The translations under genes were made by a program, and so were the position numbers. Under the pieces are notes generated by a model. That model did not search any database. It had not been told where the DNA came from and was given only the letters and a program-made list of their open reading frames with translations. DNA of 8,614 nt from Phycisphaerales bacterium (GTDB taxonomy: Bacteria > Planctomycetota > Phycisphaerae > Phycisphaerales > UBA1924): positions 1 through 8,614 of the forward strand of contig JAGVLZ010000353.1 in NCBI GenBank assembly GCA_020054055.1, given 5' to 3'. This document shows positions 1 through 6,623 of this stretch, in pieces. Position 1 is the first letter of the stretch. The number at the start of each line of letters is the position of its first letter.

Positions 1-877
1 GCTGCTCGTTCGTCTCGCGCAGACGCGACAGCGCCTCCTGCGCCGAGGGCAGGCGCTCGGTCGGCGATTTCATCAGCATGGAAGCCAGGAGGTCGGAGAT
101 GTCCTTGGGGAAGCCGGGCACGACCTCCATCAGGGGCTTGAGCGTCAGGTGGGGCGTCGTGTGCCAGTACATCCACTTCGGACGCTCGTCCACGCGCGTC
201 GCGTCCGGTCCCGCGTAGGGGTCGAACACCGACGGGAACTGCGCCTTGTACAACTTGCGGCCGACGGCCATCTCATAGGCAACCAGCGCCAGCGAATACA
301 GATCGGTCCACGGCCCTTCCTTTCCGAGCGAGGCGTCGAGCAGTTCGGGGGCGGCGTATTGCACGCTGAGGACGTTGAGCGTGCTCTCGGTTTCGGAGCG
401 TTTGGCCAGCCCGAAGTCCGCGAGTTTCCAGGTGCCGATGTCGGTGCTGAGGATGTTGTTGGGCTTGAGGTCGCGGTGCAGCACCGGGGGCTTCGAGCCG
501 TGGAGCGCGGTGAGCGCACGCAGAATGTCGCGCAGCAACTGGCGGACGACCGCCGGGTCCTGCGGCTCTTCGAGGGTCGAGTGGCGTGCGCTGCGGCCTC
601 CGAGTTCCATCGCGATCCACGGGCCGACCTCGGGGTCCACGTCGAAGCCGTAGATCGTCACGATGTTCGGGCAGGCGCTCAGGTCCGCGAGCACGCTGAC
701 CTCGCGTCGGAGCGCGGCGATCTGCTCCGGGTCGTCGGCCTTCCAGCCTTGGAGAATCTTCACGGCGGCGGGGCGGGACACGCCGTGGCCCATCTGCTCC
801 TTGGCGCGGTACACGATCGTGTATCCGCCCGGATCGATCTGCTCGACGATGTCGAAGTTGCCGAGTTTCTGCTTCAT
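1..877 (-). CDS. Hanks-type Ser/Thr protein kinase (3' end beyond the window)
   Basis: This is a partial gene: it starts with ATG at 877 and stays open for 292 codons to the left edge. It predicts a cytoplasmic protein kinase catalytic domain (about residues 8-285) that would phosphorylate Ser/Thr on proteins. Visible motifs are AVKIL with the ATP-binding Lys40, the helix-C Glu59 (RREV), the catalytic loop HRDLKPNN (Asp136, Asn141), DFG at 154-156, AAPE at 175-178, DLYSLAL, and a closing ERLPSAQEAL segment. The glycine loop is degenerate (IDPGGYTIVY): only the middle glycine of GxGxxG is kept. The activation segment is short and holds Ser/Thr residues (S161, T163, S165, T166, S171) that could be autophosphorylated. 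No membrane segment is visible, but the C-terminal part is missing. The start codon lies 1 nt after the stop of the FHA gene, so the two are probably translationally coupled; the purine-rich Lys codons ending that gene supply the ribosome binding site. Fold and motifs are seen directly; control of the Tad machine is inferred from position. Confidence 0.93.
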   Translation of the reverse strand, partial: MKQKLGNFDIVEQIDPGGYTIVYRAKEQMGHGVSRPAAVKILQGWKADDPEQIAALRREVSVLADLSACPNIVTIYGFDVDPEVGPWIAMELGGRSARHSTLEEPQDPAVVRQLLRDILRALTALHGSKPPVLHRDLKPNNILSTDIGTWKLADFGLAKRSETESTLNVLSVQYAAPELLDASLGKEGPWTDLYSLALVAYEMAVGRKLYKAQFPSVFDPYAGPDATRVDERPKWMYWHTTPHLTLKPLMEVVPGFPKDISDLLASMLMKSPTERLPSAQEALSRLRETNEQ

Positions 878-878
878 G

Positions 879-1721
879 TTAGCCCTTCTTCTTTTTCTTC
901 TTGCCCGTCTGCCCCGTTTCCTCGGCCATCTGCCGGGTGATCGTCGATCGTTTGCGGGCGAACCACACGAGCGCGTCCGCGTAGGAGTTGTCGGTCGCCC
1001 ACTCGAAGTCGGTCGCCTGGGCGGTGCGGTCGTACCCCATCAGCACGTTGAGCGCCTTCTGCGATTCGGAGGCGCTCTCGGACATGGTCAGGTCGTCGCC
1101 GGTGATGCCCGAATCGCGCTGCGTGAGCAGCAGCGAGTTCAACTCCTGCCAGTTCCGCGTGGCGCCCATCCAGTCGTGAACCTGCTCGAGTCTCCAGCCG
1201 TTGCGGAAGAGTTGGAGAGCACGAGGGGGCATCGACCCCTGCGTTGTCCAGTGATCGAGCCGCTCGTCGAGTTTCACATAGGCGTTGCGCCAATGCGTTG
1301 GCGTGATCGGCCTGGGGGCGGACGAAGAGAAGGCGTACACCGCGTAGGCCGCCCCAGCGCCGATGAGCAGCACCAGGAGGGCGGCGATCGCGATGAGAAC
1401 ACCCGGTGAAGGCCGATCCGTCGCGTCCTGCTGCTCGACCAGCATCAGCCGGCAAGTGGGGGAGAGTTCGATCTCATCTTGCGGCGCGAGCCGCGTCGGC
1501 GCGGTGATCTTCTTCCCGCGCACGCGGGTTCCGGCCGCGGCGAGATTGTTCACCGTCCATTTGCCGTCCTCGCGCGCGACGACCGCGTGCTCCCACGCGA
1601 CCGATTCGTCGCCCATCACGAACTGGGCGGAGGGCGACCGCCCGATCATCACCTGCTCGTCCTCGATCGTGAGCGAGCGCCCCTCGTCCGTCCCCATGAT
1701 GACCGTCAGGTAGTAGCCCAT
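879..1721 (-). CDS. FHA-domain single-pass membrane protein
   Basis: The product is 280 residues. An N-terminal FHA domain (about residues 5-95, normally a phosphothreonine reader) shows GR at 27-28, S40...H45, and the strand GTRVRGKKI. The Asn of the usual STNGT turn is not present; the sequence there is AAAGT. One hydrophobic segment (about 107-131) follows, then about 150 residues matching no family I recognise, with several Trp residues, ending in six consecutive lysines. With the FHA domain inside the cell, the C-terminal region would be outside the membrane. The ATG at 1721 has a GAGGTG Shine-Dalgarno 4 nt upstream. The gene begins 27 nt after tadC and ends 1 nt before the kinase start. 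A plausible role is to read phosphorylation by the neighbouring kinase and pass the state to the Tad platform, but only the FHA and membrane assignments rest on sequence. Confidence 0.85.
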   Translation of the reverse strand: MGYYLTVIMGTDEGRSLTIEDEQVMIGRSPSAQFVMGDESVAWEHAVVAREDGKWTVNNLAAAGTRVRGKKITAPTRLAPQDEIELSPTCRLMLVEQQDATDRPSPGVLIAIAALLVLLIGAGAAYAVYAFSSSAPRPITPTHWRNAYVKLDERLDHWTTQGSMPPRALQLFRNGWRLEQVHDWMGATRNWQELNSLLLTQRDSGITGDDLTMSESASESQKALNVLMGYDRTAQATDFEWATDNSYADALVWFARKRSTITRQMAEETGQTGKKKKKKG

Positions 1722-1748
1722 GACACCTCGTGGAATTCGCCCATCATC

Positions 1749-2705
1749 TCACTGTTGCGTGCTGAACGAAACATTCTCTTCCTGGAACTTCACCACCCAT
1801 GGCGCAAAGAGCACGATCAACGTCGCCAGGAGCACCAGCAGCCCCGGCACGAGCACCATCACCTTGGCCTTGCCCGCCACGTTGGTCGCGTCCTGCACCC
1901 GATTCACCCGAACCCGATCCGAGAGCCGCTCGAGCGTGCCCGCGATGGGACGACCGAGCTCTTCCGATTGGATCACTTCATCGACGAAGGTACGCACGAC
2001 GCGGCTCGGCACGCGCTGCGCCAGGCTCTCGAACGCCGTCTTGAGCGTCGTGCCCATCTCGATGTCCTTGAGCGTGGCGCCGAACTCCTCACCGAGCGGA
2101 TGCCCCTTGTAATCCTTCGCCACGATGCCCATGGCCACGCTCAATGACGCCCCGGCCCGCAGGCTCAGCACCAGGAGGTCCAACACGAAGGGCATCACGC
2201 GGATGATGGAGTTGTCGCGCACCTTGCCCTGGCCCAGCAGCTTGGTGGAGACCAGCCCCGGCCCCATGAGCAGGCCGATGAACCCGAGCGGCGCGAGGAA
2301 TGGATCGTACAGCCCAAAGAGCACCGCGAGCGGGATGCACAGCACCGCCCCCACCAGCAGCGCGATGGCAACCAGTTCGTCGTCCGTCAGCCCGCCGGGC
2401 CAGCCCGCGCGTGCGTAGTTCTTGGTGAGGTCGCTGCGGATCACATCGACGCCGGGCAGTCTGCGTGTGATCGCCGCGACGGTCGGCAGGATGGGCAGCA
2501 CGAGGCCGAAGAGCCCGGATGCCTTGGCGCTCCGCGTCCGCCTTATCCGCCGCTGCGATTCCGAGATCACGCCGACCATCGGGCCGAGTTTCTCGGGAAC
2601 AATCTTCATCAGTGCGTACAGCCCCACGCCGACGAAGAGCCCCAGCGAGACGAGCGCCGTCACCATCAGCCAGAAGTTGCCCGGGATCGCCTCAAATGTC
2701 GGCAT
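1749..2705 (-). CDS. tadC: Tad pilus/secretion inner-membrane platform protein TadC
   Basis: The product is 318 residues, a normal length for TadC. A type II secretion F domain (T2SSF, about 168-300) carries MPFVLDLLVLSLRAGASL, the helix SEELGRPIAGTLERLSDRVR and a late lysine-flanked hydrophobic segment. Membrane segments are near 11-35, 110-131, 135-153 and 281-305. In known Tad systems TadC pairs with TadB in the inner membrane and couples the CpaF motor to pilin assembly. The ATG at 2705 has a strong GGAGG 7 nt upstream, and the gene overlaps the end of tadB by 14 nt, which suggests translational coupling. It could be called a second TadB-like protein, but its position after tadB and its long N-terminal part favour TadC. 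Confidence 0.92.
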   Translation of the reverse strand: MPTFEAIPGNFWLMVTALVSLGLFVGVGLYALMKIVPEKLGPMVGVISESQRRIRRTRSAKASGLFGLVLPILPTVAAITRRLPGVDVIRSDLTKNYARAGWPGGLTDDELVAIALLVGAVLCIPLAVLFGLYDPFLAPLGFIGLLMGPGLVSTKLLGQGKVRDNSIIRVMPFVLDLLVLSLRAGASLSVAMGIVAKDYKGHPLGEEFGATLKDIEMGTTLKTAFESLAQRVPSRVVRTFVDEVIQSEELGRPIAGTLERLSDRVRVNRVQDATNVAGKAKVMVLVPGLLVLLATLIVLFAPWVVKFQEENVSFSTQQ

Positions 2706-3549
2706 TCACGATCCTCCACGCCCACAGCATCCCCGCGGCGATCAGCGCCCCGGCGACCGAGAGCATCGCCCACCCGACCGGCCGAGTGAAACAGAGCACC
2801 ACCGCCTCAAAGTCCATGATCGCCGTGAAGCCGAGCATCACAAACGGGCACGCGCCGATGACCTTGATGTTCGTTCGACCCTCGCTCGTCGCCGCGTACA
2901 CCTCCTCCTTCATCCGCTCGATCCCCTGGATGGACTGGCCGAGTCTCTCAAGCGTTTCAACGACGTTGCCGCCCATCCTCAGGTTGACGAGCAGCGCCGA
3001 CGCGAACAGGTTGAAGTTCGGGAGACCGAGGCGACGCTTCGCCTCGTCGATCGTCAGCGTGAAGTCCGCGCCGTGCTTCCAGAAGTTCGACATCACGCGG
3101 AACTCGGTGCGGATCGGCTCATCGCCGCGCTCCGCCAGCCGGTCCACCGCCTGGGCGAGCGTCATCCCCGCCGCCACGCTCTGCGACATCTGGATCACGC
3201 AGGCGGGCAACTGCTGGTCGATCAGTTTTCGCCGCTTCTCCCACTTCTTCTCGACGATGACGCGGGGGAGCCAGAGCAGCAGGACCGGGGTCAGCACCGC
3301 GCCGATCTTGAAGGGGAAGTACCACAGCCACACGATCGGGATGACGACCGCCGCCGCATAGAAACCCGCGACCCACGGGCGGCCGTTGAATGGCTCGGGC
3401 GAGAATCGCCACACCGCGCGCTCCAGCCAGTGCACCTCCCGCTCGAACAGCGTCAGCATCGGCTTGCGCATCCCGAGGACCAGCGCCGCCAGCGCGATCC
3501 CCGAGAGCGACGCGATCACCACGAGGATGGGCAGGTCGCTCTGCATCAT
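2692..3549 (-). CDS. tadB: Tad pilus/secretion inner-membrane platform protein TadB
   Basis: The product is 285 residues from the chosen start. Membrane segments lie near 5-27, 59-76, 80-97, 228-246 and 257-281. The T2SSF domain (about 110-235) has the usual hallmarks: SVAAGMTLAQAVDRLAERG, then NLRMGGNVVETLERLGQSI, then EVYAATSEGRTNIKVIG before the last hydrophobic pair. It would sit in the inner membrane with TadC as the platform acted on by CpaF. The ATG at 3549 overlaps the cpaF stop as ATGA, a classic coupled start, and a GGGGA run lies a little upstream. An in-frame GTG at 3570 would add seven residues (MVRGDRR) inside cpaF and is less likely. A second ATG follows directly at 3546. Confidence 0.92.
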   Translation of the reverse strand: MMQSDLPILVVIASLSGIALAALVLGMRKPMLTLFEREVHWLERAVWRFSPEPFNGRPWVAGFYAAAVVIPIVWLWYFPFKIGAVLTPVLLLWLPRVIVEKKWEKRRKLIDQQLPACVIQMSQSVAAGMTLAQAVDRLAERGDEPIRTEFRVMSNFWKHGADFTLTIDEAKRRLGLPNFNLFASALLVNLRMGGNVVETLERLGQSIQGIERMKEEVYAATSEGRTNIKVIGACPFVMLGFTAIMDFEAVVLCFTRPVGWAMLSVAGALIAAGMLWAWRIVNADI

Positions 3550-5435
3550 GCGCCGGTCCCCGCGAACCACTCGTCAACATCCAGCAGGCCTCGATCCACG
3601 AGTTCGCCCATGAAGGTCGGCATGTATCCGCTCGGTTTGATGATCGGCCCGTCCTTCCCTTCCGACAGCGACATCACGTCACGAACTTCGACCTCACCCG
3701 AGGTCGGGTGCAGCCCCAGCACCTCGGTGATCTGCGTGATCTTCCGCGCGCCGGACTTCAATCGCTCCACATACACCACCAGGTCCACCGCCTGGGAGAT
3801 CTGCCGACGCAGCGCGGTCAACGGGATGTTGATCGCCATCAGGCACATGGTCTCGATGCGGGCGATCGCGTCCACCGCGCTGTTCGAGTGCAGCGTCGTC
3901 ATCGACCCCGCGTGGCCCGTGTTCATCGCCTGGAGCATGTCGAAACTCTCAGGACCGCGGCACTCGCCGACCACGATCCGGTCGGGCCTCATGCGCAGCG
4001 CGTTCTTGACGAGGTCGCGGATCGAGTACTCGCCCTTGCCCTCGACGTTCGCGGGGCGCGTTTCGAGGCTGACGACGTGCTCCTGCGACAAGTTGAGTTC
4101 CGCCGCGTCCTCGATCGTCACCACGCGATCGCGCTCGGGGATGAAGGAACTCAGGACGTTCAGCATCGTCGTCTTGCCGGAGCCGGTGCCCCCCGCGACG
4201 ACGATGTTCTTGTACCCCGTCACACACGCGCCGAGCAGCGCGAACGCGGCGGGGGTCGCCGCGCCGAACTTGATGAGGTCGTGGTGCGTCAGACGACGCT
4301 TCGAGAAGCGCCGGATCGTGAGGCAGGGCCCCTTCAGCGCCAGCGGCGGGATCACCGCGTTCACGCGCGAACCGTCCTTCAGGCGAGCGTCCACCAGCGG
4401 CGCGGAACGATCGATCCGCCTTCCCAGCGGCGCCACGATGCGTTCGATGACCGAAACGAGCGCATCGTCGCCCAGGAACGTCCGGTTGCTCTTGATGACT
4501 TTGCCGCCGCGCTCGACGTACACGAGGTCGGGGCTGACGATCATGATCTCGCTGATGCTGGGGGTATCGAGCAGGTCCTGGAGGGGGCCGAGACCGAAGA
4601 TCATGTCGCAGATGTTCTTCTTCAGCAGGCGCCCGACCAGATAAAAAGCGACATTCTCGGGCGTTTCGTCGATGAGCGCCGGCAGAAAGTCGCGCAGTTT
4701 CGCGTTGATGGTCTCCACGTCCGCCTGGGCGGTCTCGGGTTTCAAGCCCAGTTTCATCCGCTTGGCCAGCCGCCGGGTGAACTCGTCGGCCGCCTCCTCC
4801 GACGCGATATTCAGCCCGGGAGTCTCGATGCGCTGGATCTCCAGCGCCTGCTGCTTCTCCTGCGACAGGAGCGCGATGATCCGATCCTCATACACCATCG
4901 ACATCAGACGCTGCCGCGTGGCGGCGGAGCCGAGCAGGCGCTCCCTGAAATCAACGCGCAGCAGGTCGTCGATGATCGTGTTCAGGCGTTCGAGCGATTC
5001 GCGCGTCGCTTCGACGTCGGCCGCCCCGGCACGCCTCAACTCCAGCCGACGCAGCACCGCGGAGTGCAACTCGCGCTGCACCTCGTTCAGATTCTCGCCC
5101 GGCGACGCTCGCGACGGCCCCGCCGAGGCCGATTCGCTCTCCTGAAACAGCGTCAGGACGAACTCCGCCAGACGGATCTGGCTCACGGGCTTCAGCCGGC
5201 TCTTGTCCCCCGGCTTCAGCATCGCCTCGTCCACGCGCACGTCCGTCGCGCGCGGATCGATCAGCACGTCCCACCCGTTCTCACCCCGATCGACCTGCAC
5301 ATGCACGCGCGAAACAAAGCGCGAAGCCTTCAGGCTGATGTCGCACTCCTCGCCTCGGCCCACGGTAAAGCCGGCCAGCCCCTCGTAGGCGACCCACTGC
5401 TCGTTCCGCAACGTGTCCTGAACAACAACTCTCAT
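3546..5435 (-). CDS. cpaF: Tad secretion ATPase CpaF/TadA with N-terminal FHA domain
   Basis: The product is 629 residues, longer than a typical CpaF (about 450-500) because of an N-terminal FHA domain (about 1-97) with GR at 26-27 and SRVH at 42-45. A polar, partly helical linker (about 100-200) follows. The C-terminal part (about 205-600) is the type II/IV secretion hexameric ATPase that powers pilus assembly from the cytoplasmic face. It has Walker A GGTGSGKT (415-422), an Asp box IEDAAEL (441-447), Walker B RIVVGE (486-491) and a His box TLHSNSA (514-520). All catalytic motifs look intact. In the FHA domain the usual Asn of the ligand-binding turn is Asp64. The ATG at 5435 opens directly onto the FHA strand and no other start fits. 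Its Shine-Dalgarno is weak: GGGAG is 12 nt away, within a small hairpin. The gene follows cpaB by 27 nt and overlaps tadB as ATGA. FHA-linked CpaF proteins are known in some bacteria; phospho-control here is inference. Confidence 0.96.
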   Translation of the reverse strand: MRVVVQDTLRNEQWVAYEGLAGFTVGRGEECDISLKASRFVSRVHVQVDRGENGWDVLIDPRATDVRVDEAMLKPGDKSRLKPVSQIRLAEFVLTLFQESESASAGPSRASPGENLNEVQRELHSAVLRRLELRRAGAADVEATRESLERLNTIIDDLLRVDFRERLLGSAATRQRLMSMVYEDRIIALLSQEKQQALEIQRIETPGLNIASEEAADEFTRRLAKRMKLGLKPETAQADVETINAKLRDFLPALIDETPENVAFYLVGRLLKKNICDMIFGLGPLQDLLDTPSISEIMIVSPDLVYVERGGKVIKSNRTFLGDDALVSVIERIVAPLGRRIDRSAPLVDARLKDGSRVNAVIPPLALKGPCLTIRRFSKRRLTHHDLIKFGAATPAAFALLGACVTGYKNIVVAGGTGSGKTTMLNVLSSFIPERDRVVTIEDAAELNLSQEHVVSLETRPANVEGKGEYSIRDLVKNALRMRPDRIVVGECRGPESFDMLQAMNTGHAGSMTTLHSNSAVDAIARIETMCLMAINIPLTALRRQISQAVDLVVYVERLKSGARKITQITEVLGLHPTSGEVEVRDVMSLSEGKDGPIIKPSGYMPTFMGELVDRGLLDVDEWFAGTGA

Positions 5436-5462
5436 GACCGGGGGATGCTCCCGGGAAAAACG
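5436..5462 (-). other. cpaB-cpaF spacer with a small hairpin before the cpaF start
   Basis: The 27-nt gap holds CCGGG (5454-5450) and CCCGG (5442-5438) separated by 7 nt, which can form a 5-bp hairpin ending two bases before the cpaF ATG. The only purine-rich ribosome site (GGGAG) overlaps the left arm and loop. A U-run lies upstream, not downstream, of the hairpin, so it is not a terminator. It may lower cpaF translation relative to cpaB. Confidence 0.35.
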
Positions 5463-6290
5463 CTATTCCAGAATGGTTCCGCCGCCGATCGTTCCGGGCT
5501 GCTCGCCCCCTTGCTTCCCGCGAAGGAGCACATACAGCCGGTTTTCGCCGCCGCCCATCGAGCGGATCAACTCCAGCGCTTCCTCCGTCGTCACTTCGAG
5601 CGTGATGGTGCCCGCGCTGGTTCGGCGCGCCGCTTTCGCGGTCGGATCGCCGAACGTGAACTGCTCCCGGCTGCGGATCAACTTGTCGCCCACCGCGAGC
5701 ACCTTCACGTTCGAGAGCGCCGCCCGTGCCGCCCAGTCCCGCGTCTCCATCGCCCCCGCGACCGCCTGTCCCACCGCCTGGCTCATCGACTGGTCCCGAC
5801 CGCTCCGGTCGTCGGAGCCGCCCTTCGCGCTCGGCAACTTCCAACTCACCACGATGTCCACGCGATCGCCGGGCACGAGGATCCCGCCGATCACACCCGT
5901 CTCATCGATATCAATCGTGAATGCCCGGCTGCCCTGCGTGATCTCGAGGTCCGTGACCCCGACGAGGTGCGAGTACATGATGGGCGAGCCCGCCGCGATC
6001 GGCGTGTTGAGCCGTCGCCCCCGGAGCGCCGCCTTCTCGTCCCCTTTCACGGCCGCCCGCGCGAGGAACGCAAAGGTCTTCGATGGAACTCGCTGCACGT
6101 CCAGGTCCGCCGCGGCGTCGATCAGGTGATCCGCCGGCAGGTCCGTCTTCGCGACGACGATCGAAATCGCCACCTCGGCCGGTTCCTTGGCCAACGACCC
6201 CGACGCCGTTCGCAAATAGCCGAACGCCGCCGCCATCGCCACGACCCCAGCCACCACCGCGATGATCACCATCACCCGGTTGCTCTGCAT
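5463..6290 (-). CDS. cpaB: Flp/Tad pilus assembly protein CpaB (RcpC family)
   Basis: The product is 275 residues. An N-terminal membrane anchor (about 6-24) leads into a SAF domain (about 40-110, with AKTDLPADHLI and RRLNTPIAAGSPI), then the RcpC/CpaB region (about 119-250) with FTIDIDETGVIGGILVPGDR, NVKVLAVGD and a closing ITLEVTTEEALELI strand-helix. The C-terminus is Gly-rich. In Tad systems CpaB acts in the periplasm with the secretin. The frame stays open upstream to 6605, but the ATG at 6290 is the start: GGAAGGAGG lies 7 nt before it and the membrane anchor begins directly after it, while the upstream 105 codons show no anchor or domain. It is the first gene of the operon, so the leader 6291 to about 6380 is the likely control point. 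No secretin gene follows, unlike many tad loci. Confidence 0.94.
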   Translation of the reverse strand: MQSNRVMVIIAVVAGVVAMAAAFGYLRTASGSLAKEPAEVAISIVVAKTDLPADHLIDAAADLDVQRVPSKTFAFLARAAVKGDEKAALRGRRLNTPIAAGSPIMYSHLVGVTDLEITQGSRAFTIDIDETGVIGGILVPGDRVDIVVSWKLPSAKGGSDDRSGRDQSMSQAVGQAVAGAMETRDWAARAALSNVKVLAVGDKLIRSREQFTFGDPTAKAARRTSAGTITLEVTTEEALELIRSMGGGENRLYVLLRGKQGGEQPGTIGGGTILE

Positions 6291-6297
6291 GACCGAG

Positions 6298-6306
6298 CCT
6301 CCTTCC
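6298..6306 (-). promoter_or_regulatory. cpaB ribosome binding site
   Basis: GGAAGGAGG on the minus strand sits 7 nt before the ATG at 6290. It decides the cpaB start against the longer open frame. Directly upstream lies AACGGAA (6309-6303), whose last three bases overlap it and which is complementary to a segment of the leader hairpin. Confidence 0.88.
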
Positions 6307-6322
6307 GTTGCACCCACTGACA

Positions 6323-6365
6323 CGCCCCGCCCACGAAACGGAATGCTCCGTTCGGGGGCGGGGCG
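6323..6365 (-). promoter_or_regulatory. GC-rich leader hairpin upstream of cpaB
   Basis: CGCCCCGCCC (6323-6332) and GGGCGGGGCG (6356-6365) form a perfect 10-bp outer stem. Inside, AACGGA (6337-6342) and TCCGTT (6347-6352) form a 6-bp stem around a 4-nt loop, with a small internal loop between the stems. It ends 33 nt before the cpaB ATG. No T-run follows on either strand, so an intrinsic terminator is unlikely. It could act as a 5' leader RNA structure, a DNA operator, or both. Confidence 0.6.
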
Positions 6366-6387
6366 GGAAACGGACATCGAACAAATG

Positions 6388-6416
6388 AGTCTACATTGCT
6401 TTGACCCCATGCGGAA
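6388..6416 (-). promoter_or_regulatory. Tentative cpaB promoter
   Basis: On the minus strand TAGACT (6393-6388) resembles a -10 box at four of six positions. At 17-bp spacing the -35 would be TTCCGC, a poor match. If real, transcription would start near 6380 and the leader would include the hairpin and all four hexamers. This is weak evidence. Confidence 0.18.
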
Positions 6417-6471
6417 GCCGCAACCGTCAGGAACCACGGCTACGAACGCATTCTCGTCACCGCAGTCGGGT

Positions 6472-6490
6472 TTGGTTCGTATCCAACCAA
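6472..6490. repeat. Inverted repeat TTGGTT-N7-AACCAA
   Basis: Perfect 6-bp arms (6472-6477 and 6485-6490) are separated by 7 bp in the middle of the divergent spacer. The form suits a dimeric regulator site, but short arms like this also occur by chance. Confidence 0.3.
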
Positions 6491-6612
6491 CGCACCCAAG
6501 GAGGCGCCTCGACGCCCAATCGAACAGCGCTGGGGCAAGGCGGGACCGCGTCGCCAGGTGGTACCCGACATCAAAGCAGTCCACCGCCGGTAACGATTGG
6601 CGCAACCTCGCG

Positions 6613-6618
6613 AAGGAG
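6613..6618 (+). promoter_or_regulatory. Peptidase gene ribosome binding site
   Basis: AAGGAG lies 5 nt before the ATG at 6624. It places the start directly at the signal peptide, against an in-frame GTG at 6597 that would add nine polar residues. Confidence 0.85.
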
Positions 6619-6623
6619 ACAAC

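Larger units (their letters stand above)
6291..6623. other. Divergent promoter region between the tad operon and the peptidase gene
   Basis: This 333-bp stretch has no convincing gene. It separates two divergent start codons, both with strong ribosome sites, so it should hold two promoters. It contains a GC-rich hairpin (6323-6365), four AACGGA/TCCGTT hexamers, an inverted repeat TTGGTT-N7-AACCAA (6472-6490) and a 10-bp palindrome GAGGCGCCTC (6501-6510). I see no good sigma-70 promoter for the plus-strand gene. Confidence 0.7.

Noticed and set aside
149..1409. Plus-strand open frames over the kinase and FHA genes
   Set aside because: The minus strand carries clear kinase motifs (HRDLKPNN, DFG) and an FHA domain with ribosome sites; the plus-strand products show no family features.
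3390..6320. A 976-codon plus-strand open frame antisense to cpaF and cpaB, and a 740-codon one at 2422-4644
   Set aside because: Both lie opposite genes with intact family motifs. Their translations are rich in Arg, His, Pro, Gln and Ser with no domain, as expected of shadow frames in GC-rich DNA.
6323..6365. Intrinsic terminator
   Set aside because: The stem is strong but neither strand has a T-run after it, and it lies between a start codon and its presumed promoter.
6291..6605. A longer cpaB start giving a 380-residue protein
   Set aside because: The extra 105 codons have no domain or anchor, cover the leader hairpin, and ignore the strong GGAAGGAGG and membrane anchor at the 6290 start.
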